From NCBI RefSeq assembly GCF_007754155.1, contig NZ_CP037423.1:6258567-6322566 (forward strand): 64,000 nucleotides of DNA, written 5' to 3'. The notes beneath the pieces are model-generated. The model was not told where the DNA came from. It was given only the letters and a program-made list of their open reading frames with translations, and did not search any database. Made by a program: the position numbers and the translations under genes. Numbering within the stretch: the stretch's first letter is position 1; every line of letters begins with the position of its first letter. Source of the stretch: Stieleria neptunia (GTDB taxonomy: Bacteria; Planctomycetota; Planctomycetia; Pirellulales; Pirellulaceae). Of the stretch, positions 16,868 through 24,474 are shown in pieces.

Positions 16868-18649
16868 ATGAGTGTTCGCCAGAAAAAACTTCCGATCGCG
16901 GCCCTGGAACGAATTGATGATCGGTGCGCCGAATTCGAACGACATTGGCAGTCGGGCGATCCATCGACCATCGAATCGGTCCTGGAGGGGGACGTGACCG
17001 ATGATGAACGCGACGTGCTGCTGGCCGAATTGGTCGTTTTGGAAATCGACTATCGGCGACGACGCGGTGAGTCGCCGACGAAGCAGGAGTACCTGGACCG
17101 ATTTCCCGATCATGTCACGGCAATCAACGGCGCGCTGAAGGACGACGACAAGCGAGCCGGTGCATTTGTGCCGCCGACGATCGGACGTCTGGCCGAGTTG
17201 TTCCCCGCCCTGGAGGTGCTCGAGCTTCTCGGCGCGGGAGGCATGGGGGCTGTCTACAAGGCGCGACAAAAGGGGCTCGATCGCATGGTCGCGCTGAAAG
17301 TCCTGCCGGAAGAATTTGCCCACGAAGTGAATTTTGCCCTCCGGTTCACCCGCGAAGCCCGCACGCTGGCGAAGCTCAACCACCCCAACATCGTTTCGGT
17401 TTTCGAATTCGGGAAAGTCGAGGACACACACTACTTCTTGATGGAGTTCGTCGACGGCCCCACCCTTCGCGACGTCGTCAGCGCCGGTCAGTTGTCACCC
17501 GAGCACGCGTTGGCAATCGTGCCGCATCTCTGTGACGCGTTGCAATTCGCCCACGACAAGGGCGTCATCCACCGCGACATCAAGCCGGAAAACATCCTGA
17601 TGGCCAAAGACGGTTCGGTAAAGATTGCCGACTTCGGTCTGTCGCGGATCCTGGGCAGCGACAGCCAGCAGACGATGCTGACCGGGACGCACCAGATCAT
17701 GGGGACGCCGCGGTACATGGCTCCGGAACAGCTGGAAGGCGCTCGCGGTGTTGACCATCGAGCCGACATCTATTCCCTGGGCGTGGTCTTTTATGAAATG
17801 CTGACCGGCGAGCTTCCGATCGGACGATTCGCCGCCCCGTCACAGAAGGTCCAGATTGACGTGCGGCTCGACGAGGTGGTTCTGCGAACACTGGAAAAGG
17901 AACCGCAACGCCGGTACCAACACGCAAGCCAGATCAAATCCGACATGCAGACGATCGCGTCGACGAGCAACCCGTCGCTGGCACCCACCATGATTGTTGG
18001 CGACGTCGCCCGGCAGACCGACACCCCGTCGGCGATCCAGCCGTCCACGGCAAGTCTGCAACACCAGGAGTTGGCCGCGCGGTTGTTGTTGACGCGCCGC
18101 GACCTGATGGAACGCGTCGGCACGTCGCTGCGTCCGCTCTTTCGAGGACAAATCCTCCAGATCGTGATCGGGGTCGTCATCATCGTCTTGGGCGCTCAAT
18201 GCTGGGCACAAAACATCCATGTGCCCCATCGACTGGTCTGCGGAATCATTCTGCACGTCTACGGAATCCTCGTGATCGCCGCCGCAGCAGCCGTCTGCAC
18301 CCGAATCAATCGAATCGACTACTCCGAACCCGTCGACCAGATCCGCAACAAACTGAACGCCGTCAGAAACATCTACCTTCAAGTCGGCGCGGTGATCGGA
18401 TTCCCATGGTGGTTGATGTGGATTCCGGTCACGGTTGCGATCGGTTTCGATGCCGTTTTGCATCCGAATTCACTGATCCCGTCACTCGCCATCGGCGTCG
18501 TCGGATTGGTAGTCTCCTACTGGCTGTACCTGCGAGTCCAGCGATCCGACAAGCCGTCGGCGGAGGCCTGGCGAAAACGATTCGCCGGCAACAGCATCAC
18601 CAACGCGTTTCTGGTCCTGGCCGAGATCGAACAAGCTCAGATTCGATAG
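16868..18649 (+). CDS. Transmembrane Ser/Thr protein kinase (Hanks type)
   Basis: A 593-residue protein. A ~115-residue N-terminal helical region matches the extension common on planctomycete kinases ('FERHWQSGDPSTIESVLEGD'). The kinase domain runs from about 117 to 375, with glycine loop 'LGAGGMGAVYKA', Lys in 'VALKVL', catalytic loop 'HRDIKPENIL', 'DFGLS' and 'GTPRYMAPEQ', so all catalytic residues are present. Four hydrophobic helices occupy about 430-575, making it membrane-bound with a cytoplasmic kinase. ATG 16868 is preferred; GTG 16781 would add 29 residues. The acyltransferase-like gene follows after about 95 bp, so they may be co-transcribed, but a functional link is only inference. 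Confidence 0.92.
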   Translation: MSVRQKKLPIAALERIDDRCAEFERHWQSGDPSTIESVLEGDVTDDERDVLLAELVVLEIDYRRRRGESPTKQEYLDRFPDHVTAINGALKDDDKRAGAFVPPTIGRLAELFPALEVLELLGAGGMGAVYKARQKGLDRMVALKVLPEEFAHEVNFALRFTREARTLAKLNHPNIVSVFEFGKVEDTHYFLMEFVDGPTLRDVVSAGQLSPEHALAIVPHLCDALQFAHDKGVIHRDIKPENILMAKDGSVKIADFGLSRILGSDSQQTMLTGTHQIMGTPRYMAPEQLEGARGVDHRADIYSLGVVFYEMLTGELPIGRFAAPSQKVQIDVRLDEVVLRTLEKEPQRRYQHASQIKSDMQTIASTSNPSLAPTMIVGDVARQTDTPSAIQPSTASLQHQELAARLLLTRRDLMERVGTSLRPLFRGQILQIVIGVVIIVLGAQCWAQNIHVPHRLVCGIILHVYGILVIAAAAAVCTRINRIDYSEPVDQIRNKLNAVRNIYLQVGAVIGFPWWLMWIPVTVAIGFDAVLHPNSLIPSLAIGVVGLVVSYWLYLRVQRSDKPSAEAWRKRFAGNSITNAFLVLAEIEQAQIR

Positions 18650-18744
18650 GGGATTTCTCGCCATCATTCTGCCGCAAGCGTCAGAAAGTCCGTCAATCCC
18701 TGCGCTCGTTTCCAAGTCTCCGGCACCAATCCTAGGAGTTCAAC

Positions 18745-20442
18745 ATCAGTACTTCATTCGACACCGCCGTCATCCCCACCCCACCGCAGGACGCATCGAA
18801 AACTCCACCGGCAGCCACGGTTCCCGCCATCGAGCCGACGATTAAGCGGCGCCATGACCTGGACGCGCTACGTGCGATTGCGATGTTGTTGGGGATCGTG
18901 CTCCACGCCGCACTCTCGTTTTCTCCGATCCCCTGGACCGTCAAGGACTCGCAACAGAGCGACTTCTACTCCGTTCTATTCGCCGCCCTGCATGGGTTTC
19001 GCATGCCGCTGTTTTTCATGCTGAGCGGTTTTTTCACGGCAATGCTGTGGCGAAAGCGAGGACTCGGCGGGCTGATCAAACAACGACTCAAACGAATCGG
19101 CCTGCCGCTTTTTCTCGGTTGCTTGACCATCGTGCCGGCCATGTGGGCGGTCAGTTCCTTCGTCAGTCGACCGTCATCGGGCGGATCCCAGAACGCGGCC
19201 GTCTGGGAAGCGGTCGTCGCGGGTGACACCGAGCGTGTCCGAACCGCGCTGGAAAACGATGAAATTGCGGTCGACGCGGTCAGCCAGGATGGCGCGTCGC
19301 TGTTGACCGTCGCAGTCTTTCTCGGCCACACAGAAATGGTTGAAATGCTGCTGGAAACGGGAGCCGACGTGAACCAGCGAAACGGCGATCAGGGCACGGC
19401 CTTGCATAGCGCAGCGTTCATCGGCCGCGCCGAAGAGGCCGCCCTCCTGTTGCGTGCCGGAGCCGACGCGGACGCCGTCGACGCAAACGGACAAACGCCA
19501 AAGGACGTGCTCAAGATCGACTTCGGCACCACCAACTTCATCGCGACCACGTTTGGGCTTCCGTTGGACGAACAGACCTTGATGGTCGGTCGATCCGAGA
19601 TCGCCAATCAGCTCGGCGTGGGGGACGATTTCGGTTCTGGCAGTGGTGTCGCAGAAGGTCCCGGTTGGAAAACGGTCGAGGCGTTATTGTTTCAGTTTCC
19701 GGTCTTCATGCATTTGTGGTTCCTCTGGTTTCTTTGTTGGTTGATCGCGGCATTCCTGATCTACGCGCCCCTCGCCGATGCATTGAAGCTCCGCAAGCTT
19801 CCCTCCTGGCTGGTGTGTTCTCCGCTCAGTCTGTTGTGGCTGATTCCGCTGACGATGTTGCCCCTGTCGCACATGAACCCGAACGGTTTCGGTCCGGAGC
19901 CCTCGATCGGTCTGCTGCCGCTTCCCAGCGTGCTCGCCTACTACGCCGTGTTCTTTTTCTTCGGCGCCTTGTACTGGGACATGGACGACGCCGATGGCCG
20001 TCTCGGGCGGGCGTGGGCGATCAGCTTGCCGATCGCGGTGTTCCTGGTCTTTCCGATCGGTCTGGATTGGGTCTCCGGAACGTTCGGGATCGTTCCGACA
20101 CAGCAAGACCACTCCCTCCATGCACTTGCGGCACTCTTCCTGCAGGCCCTGTTTGCCTGGCTGATGATCTTCGGATCGATCGGGCTGTGCCGGCGCCTGA
20201 TGTCTCGCGAGAGCCGTACGATGCGGTACATTTCCGACTCGTCCTACTGGCTGTATCTGGTTCACCTTCCGCTTGTCCTGCTGGCCCAGTGGTTCGTTCG
20301 GGATTCCACGGTGCCCGCGTTTGTGAAGTTTGCGGGAATCACGATCGTGATCTCCGCATTCCTGTTGCTGACCTACCAATTCGGCGTCCGCTACACGCTC
20401 ATCGGTCGAATCCTGAACGGGCCGCGACAAAGGAACTCGTAA
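18745..20442 (+). CDS. Acyltransferase-3-like membrane protein with inserted ankyrin repeats; probable ATC start
   Basis: The N-terminal 'RRHDLDALRAIAMLLGIVLH' is the typical first helix of acyltransferase-3/OpgC-type enzymes, which transfer acyl or succinyl groups to glycans at the membrane. About nine further hydrophobic helices follow. Between helices 3 and 4 (roughly residues 150-255) lies a soluble insert with ankyrin repeats ('EMVEMLLETGADVNQRNGD', 'DGASLLTVAVFLGHTEMVE'). The only ATG in the first part (18883) would cut the conserved first helix. The frame is open back to a TAG at 18733. The sole well-placed start is ATC 18745, six bases after AGGAG. No ATG, GTG or TTG exists in between. 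The family call is good; the start is inference. Confidence 0.82.
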   Translation: MSTSFDTAVIPTPPQDASKTPPAATVPAIEPTIKRRHDLDALRAIAMLLGIVLHAALSFSPIPWTVKDSQQSDFYSVLFAALHGFRMPLFFMLSGFFTAMLWRKRGLGGLIKQRLKRIGLPLFLGCLTIVPAMWAVSSFVSRPSSGGSQNAAVWEAVVAGDTERVRTALENDEIAVDAVSQDGASLLTVAVFLGHTEMVEMLLETGADVNQRNGDQGTALHSAAFIGRAEEAALLLRAGADADAVDANGQTPKDVLKIDFGTTNFIATTFGLPLDEQTLMVGRSEIANQLGVGDDFGSGSGVAEGPGWKTVEALLFQFPVFMHLWFLWFLCWLIAAFLIYAPLADALKLRKLPSWLVCSPLSLLWLIPLTMLPLSHMNPNGFGPEPSIGLLPLPSVLAYYAVFFFFGALYWDMDDADGRLGRAWAISLPIAVFLVFPIGLDWVSGTFGIVPTQQDHSLHALAALFLQALFAWLMIFGSIGLCRRLMSRESRTMRYISDSSYWLYLVHLPLVLLAQWFVRDSTVPAFVKFAGITIVISAFLLLTYQFGVRYTLIGRILNGPRQRNS

Positions 20443-20564
20443 CGACGTTCGCTTGAGGCCGCGAGCCAGTGCCACTTACTTTGGCGTCAGGCGGGGTGTT
20501 TTTGTTAGCGGAAGGGCGCGAGCCCTCCGGTCTTTCACGGTGTTTTTGAAACGCGACCGGACGG

Positions 20565-20711
20565 CTCGCGGGTTGTCGATTTGGTCGGGATCTGCGGAGT
20601 CAATGGTGAGCCGCTGGCCGTAAGGTCTCGGGCAGCGTCGCAGTGCCCGGCCGCTTACGCGGCGCGCGGCTCACAAAATCGACAGCCCACTTGCGCCGTT
20701 CCGCTAACACC
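20565..20711. repeat. 147-bp direct repeat, copy 1
   Basis: The segment runs from CTCGCGGGTTGTCGATTTGG to the CCGCTAACACC at its end. It is repeated with few differences at 20851-20998. Internally it is an inverted repeat: GGTGAGCCGCTGGCCGTAAG pairs with CTTACGCGGCGCGCGGCTCA (partly), and GTCGATTT with AAATCGAC. It contains no start codon context or recognisable protein. Confidence 0.88.
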
Positions 20712-20760
20712 GTCAGCGCTCAAGTAAGGATCGAACGGAAAATAAGTGTCGGATCCTACG

Positions 20761-20819
20761 AGTGGGATAGGCTTCCAGCCTGTCATTGCACCGTCGACAG
20801 GCTGGAAGCCTATCCCACT
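20761..20819. repeat. Perfect 24-bp-arm hairpin (GTGGGATAGGC family)
   Basis: The left arm (20761-20784) begins AGTGGGATAGGCTTCCAGCC. The right arm (20796-20819) is its exact reverse complement, with an 11-base loop. It lies between the two 147-bp direct repeats and between convergent genes. This is the most perfect copy of the six-member family. Confidence 0.95.
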
Positions 20820-20850
20820 TATCTTCCGTGCGTTGCTAAGTGGCATTGGG

Positions 20851-20998
20851 CTCGCGGGCTGTCGATTTAGTCGGGATCTGCTGAGTCAATGGTGAGCCGC
20901 TGGCCGTAAGGCCTCGGGCAGCGTCGCAATGCCCGGCCGCTTACGCGGCGCGCGGCTCACAAAATCGACAGCCCGCTAGCGCCCCTGCCGCTAACACC
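20851..20998. repeat. 148-bp direct repeat, copy 2
   Basis: Second copy of the segment at 20565-20711, in the same orientation. The changes are a few single-base substitutions (for example GGTT to GGCT, CAGTG to CAATG) and one inserted base near the end. The two copies flank the 24-bp-arm hairpin. Confidence 0.88.
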
Positions 20999-21038
20999 TT
21001 AGGCAGGAAAGAACCCGGGTCGATCAAACCCGGGTTTA

Positions 21039-21090
21039 GACTCTGCCAGCCGACTCTGCCAGCCGACTCTGCCAGCCGACTCTGCCAGCC
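21039..21090. repeat. 4 x 13-bp tandem repeat
   Basis: Four exact copies of GACTCTGCCAGCC in a row, followed by a partial GAC. They lie past the end of the downstream minus-strand gene and are non-coding. Confidence 0.95.
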
Positions 21091-21180
21091 GACGCGGCAC
21101 ACCAGACCGGATCCCTGGGCGTTCGGATTGAATCACCGAACTCTGTTCACAAAGAAACAATCTGACTCGCAGCGCCGATG

Positions 21181-21738
21181 TCAGTGGGCTGTGTTGATCA
21201 GAAAACCTCGAAAGCTTGCAAACACTCCCGCTGGGTCGGGTGGCGATGTCGCCGGATTGCCGAAGGGGATGTCATAGCCTCTGGCAGTTGCGAGCCCCGC
21301 GAAGTTGCCGTCCGAGTCGGTAAACGTAATGAAAATGATCGTCTCGAACAGAACAAAGGGTAGTGAAGGTTCAATTAATACCGTTGGATTCGTATCAAAA
21401 CCGATGTATTTCCCGGTTAAGATCTCGCCGTCTTCAGACTGCCATTGGAAAGATCCGTCGTACTTCGCGTAAATCCCGAATAACGGTTGATCGAAGACGC
21501 ATGTTACGGCTGCTCCGTCGCCGCCCAGGTTGATTCCATTGACGTTGACGTGATATTGGCCCGTCACCGCCAACTCAACCCCGGGCACGGGACTCGTGCA
21601 AACCCCAATCGGTTCCGGTGCGCCGTGTATATAATCAACGGTTCCCTTGATTGGAATCAACCAGTTGTTTGCAACCGTTTCTCGTGCGTGCAAACACGAA
21701 ACCAATACCATCACCATCAAACAAGCTATGCGAATCAT
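21181..21738 (-). CDS. Secreted protein of unknown function
   Basis: A 185-residue protein with a signal peptide ('MIRIACLMVMVLVSCLHARE', cleavage near TVA). A GAAGGA lies about 8 bases before the ATG at 21738. The mature part is beta-rich with many Gly, Asp and aromatic residues ('TDSDGNFAGLATARGYDIPF'). It has one Cys pair (VCTSP, VTCVF) and ends 'FRGFLINTAH'. It looks like a small extracytoplasmic beta-sandwich, but I recognise no family. It is divergent from the alkaline phosphatase gene. The ~290 bp between them holds no feature I can assign. Confidence 0.72.
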   Translation of the reverse strand: MIRIACLMVMVLVSCLHARETVANNWLIPIKGTVDYIHGAPEPIGVCTSPVPGVELAVTGQYHVNVNGINLGGDGAAVTCVFDQPLFGIYAKYDGSFQWQSEDGEILTGKYIGFDTNPTVLIEPSLPFVLFETIIFITFTDSDGNFAGLATARGYDIPFGNPATSPPDPAGVFASFRGFLINTAH

Positions 21739-22032
21739 AAAGTCTGTCCTTCAAAGTATGAGAGCCTTTCATGGTCAGGGGGCAAGTACACCCCGTTCCG
21801 GCGGAAATGTAACGGACAGTCGATCGTCGGTCGATATCACTTAGACAGAAGCCCAACCGGTTTGCTGATGGTGCCAACTTGCCCACCGCAAATTCACAGT
21901 TACGGCGTGTTGAACCATCTCGCACGGTGACTGCTTCTCGATCACAATCACGCAACGCGCAGACAGCCGTCCGCCGAACTGCGTCGCAGACGCATCCCCA
22001 CCTCAACGCCCCCACCGATCGATCAATCAGAG

Positions 22033-23667
22033 ATGCTGATTCACTGTTTCAAAAAACAACTCCCGTCCCTTCTCGCACTCCTTACATTGGTGATTGCCGC
22101 CGGTCCGTCATCGGGTCAGGATCCCGACCCGATTGCGACGCTGCAGGAAGAAGCCGTGCGAGCGAACCGCTCCGAATGGGGCCATTGGGGGCCCGACCCG
22201 AGCAAATATTCGAGCTGGAAAAACCACAGCAATCGGCTGATCCCCGTCTACACCTTTGGAATGGATCTGAAATCGGTGAGCGGTGAAAACAGCGTGTACC
22301 GTGACCGGGCGGCGTTGGAGAACCTGTACGGCCAAGTCCCTTCGGAAACCTTCAATCCCGAAGCGGAATACTTTGACCAGACCGATGTTTATCGGCTGCA
22401 AAAGTCTGCGTTCGAATCGGGCAAGAAACGAATCATCCTGTTCGTCTTTGACGGGATGGACTGGGACACCACGCGGGCTGCGGCGATCGCGAAACAGGGC
22501 AAGGTCAGCTACGACAGCGGCCGCGGCCAGGGTCTTGCCTTTCAAGACTACCGTGGTGCGAAAACCGACTTCGGATTCTACGTCACCAGCCCCCACAATG
22601 ACGGAACTTCCATCAACGTCGACGATCAGATCGTCACGACGCCCGGCGGCAAGGTGCCCGGCGGATACGATCCGGCGCTGTGTGGCGCGACGCCTTGGAG
22701 TCCGATCACCGACGTCGATTACCCGATCGCCAAAAGCAAGCAGACCAAGCACGCCTTCACCGACTCCGCCTCGTCGGCAACCTCGATGACGTCGGGGATC
22801 AAAACCTACAACGCGGCGATCAACGTGGATCCGCGGGGACGTGAAGTCCTGCCGATCGCCAGGACACTGCAAGAAAAAAACATCCCCGTTGGTGTGGTCA
22901 CCAGCGTTCCGATCAGCCACGCCACCCCCGCCTGCGCTTACGCCAGCAATGTGCATCGCGGTGACTATCAAGACCTGACGCGCGACCTGGTCGGGCTTCC
23001 GTCCAGCTACCATCCCGGCGGACTGTCGGGCGTTGATGTACTGATCGGTGGCGGCTGGGGGACCGACAAAGACACCGATGGTTCGCAGGGAAAAAACTTT
23101 GTGCCCGGCAATCGGTACATCACCAGCGATGACCTGGCCGCCATCGACGTCGCCAACGGAGGCCAGTATGTCGTGGCGCAACGCACGCCGGGTAAAACGG
23201 GCACGGAAGTCTTGAACGACGCGGTCCGCCACGCCAAAACCAGCGGCGATCGTTTGTTCGGCTACTTCGGCGTCCAAGGCGGACACCTGCCGTTCCGCAC
23301 CGCCGACGGGAACTACGATCCGGTGATCAGTTTTGGGAATCCCACACCGGAAGCGGCAGAGGTCTACAGCCCTGAAGACGGGCGAGAAAACGTCCAACTG
23401 CGCGAGATGGCGGTTGCCGCGCTCGATGTCCTCGACGCGCGATCGGAACGCTGGTGGTTGATGATCGAATGTGGCGACGTCGACTGGGCCAACCATTCCA
23501 ACAACATCGACAACTCCATCGGCGCCGTCCTCAGTGGCGACGATGCCTTCGCCGCCGTCGTCGAGTGGATCGAGCAACACGGCGGCTGGGACGAAACCGT
23601 GCTGATTCTGACCGCCGACCACGGACACTACTTTCAACTGGACCAGCCCGAAGCACTCATTCCTTGA
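22033..23667 (+). CDS. Alkaline phosphatase, PhoA family
   Basis: A 544-residue exported phosphomonoesterase with a signal peptide over about residues 1-29. Metal and catalytic motifs are visible: 'FVFDGMDWDT' (D140), the nucleophile motif 'TDSASSATSMTSG' (S245 after D244), 'MIECGDVDWANHSNN' (Glu, Asp and His ligands) and 'LTADHGHYF'. The chain ends only about a dozen residues after the ADHGH motif, so the last zinc-ligand His of E. coli PhoA (H412) has no counterpart. The 3' end overlaps the convergent DUF3365 gene by 11 bp. It likely releases phosphate from organic esters outside the cytoplasm. Confidence 0.88.
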   Translation: MLIHCFKKQLPSLLALLTLVIAAGPSSGQDPDPIATLQEEAVRANRSEWGHWGPDPSKYSSWKNHSNRLIPVYTFGMDLKSVSGENSVYRDRAALENLYGQVPSETFNPEAEYFDQTDVYRLQKSAFESGKKRIILFVFDGMDWDTTRAAAIAKQGKVSYDSGRGQGLAFQDYRGAKTDFGFYVTSPHNDGTSINVDDQIVTTPGGKVPGGYDPALCGATPWSPITDVDYPIAKSKQTKHAFTDSASSATSMTSGIKTYNAAINVDPRGREVLPIARTLQEKNIPVGVVTSVPISHATPACAYASNVHRGDYQDLTRDLVGLPSSYHPGGLSGVDVLIGGGWGTDKDTDGSQGKNFVPGNRYITSDDLAAIDVANGGQYVVAQRTPGKTGTEVLNDAVRHAKTSGDRLFGYFGVQGGHLPFRTADGNYDPVISFGNPTPEAAEVYSPEDGRENVQLREMAVAALDVLDARSERWWLMIECGDVDWANHSNNIDNSIGAVLSGDDAFAAVVEWIEQHGGWDETVLILTADHGHYFQLDQPEALIP

Positions 23668-24259
23668 TCCAGAACCAGCCCCTCAACTCGCCCTCCTTGA
23701 ACCCAGTCGCTCGATCGTCCGGATAGAGTTGGGCGAGCTTCTGCTGGATCTCGGGCGCGATTTGCTCGTCTGGACCGTGGCACATCAAACACTGCGCCTG
23801 CAGCTTGATCGGCAACAGGGCTGCCGCAGATTCATCGGACAGCACCGCGAAGACCGGCGTGTCGACGTTCTGTTCGACCAACGCTGCGGCCCAATCGGGA
23901 GGCTGATTGTTGGGATTGCGGAGCCGAACGCCCGTGCGACCGATTTGCACCGCGTGTTCGGCCCCCACTTCCTTGGCAATCTTGACTGCTTCCTGGCTGC
24001 ACACCCCGATCGCTCCGGCCGGGCCTGCGTCCGCCATCGCTTCCATCAAACGGCCCGACAGACGCGTGAACAAGGCGTCCTTCGCGGCAAGCATCGCCGC
24101 TTTGCTTTCCTCACTCGGTGTCGCCCCCTCGACGATCGACAGGGACGGTTCGCCGGTGGGTGTCTGATCCGTCACCGGCTCCGTCTTCGTTCCCGTGCAT
24201 CCCGTTGCCGTGAACAGCAACAGCGAAAGCGCTAAAATTAAATGGTGCGTCCGTTTCAT
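23657..24259 (-). CDS. DUF3365 (Tll0287-like) haem-binding lipoprotein
   Basis: A 200-residue protein. A lipoprotein signal peptide ends in the lipobox 'FTATGC', placing the lipidated Cys at 21. The body fits the DUF3365/Tll0287-like fold: 'GAIGVCSQEAVKIAKEVG', 'IGRTGVRLRNPNNQPPDWA' and a C-terminal c-type haem motif 'CLMCH' (C157, C160, H161). Members are sensor-like or redox c-type haem proteins of unclear function, acting outside the inner membrane. It converges with the alkaline phosphatase gene and is divergent from the oxidoreductase gene at 24475. Confidence 0.88.
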   Translation of the reverse strand: MKRTHHLILALSLLLFTATGCTGTKTEPVTDQTPTGEPSLSIVEGATPSEESKAAMLAAKDALFTRLSGRLMEAMADAGPAGAIGVCSQEAVKIAKEVGAEHAVQIGRTGVRLRNPNNQPPDWAAALVEQNVDTPVFAVLSDESAAALLPIKLQAQCLMCHGPDEQIAPEIQQKLAQLYPDDRATGFKEGELRGWFWIKE

Positions 24260-24474
24260 GCTTGCGATCCCCCGCGAGGTTGGATGGAGTGGAGACGCCG
24301 GTACTGTCGGATCTCGCCCGACTCCGTTATATCGTCAGGTGGCGAGACGTCAAGGTTTTTATGCGGAGGCAATTCGCCGCGACGACTCAAGACTGCCTCT
24401 CCGAAGAACGCCTATAATGCTGGGCGACCGACATCATGCGTTCCATCGCGCCCCACCCACACGGAGCAACGGTT

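Larger units (their letters stand above)
20443..21180. other. Gene-free, repeat-dense intergenic region
   Basis: This 738-bp stretch lies between two convergent genes and holds no convincing gene. In order it contains a GGGCGCGAGCCCTCCGG inverted repeat (about 20508-20575), two 147/148-bp direct repeats, a perfect long-arm hairpin between them, an AACCCGGG/CCCGGGTT inverted repeat (21012-21036) and a 13-bp tandem repeat. Short open frames across it look like by-products of GC-rich repeats. Confidence 0.85.
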
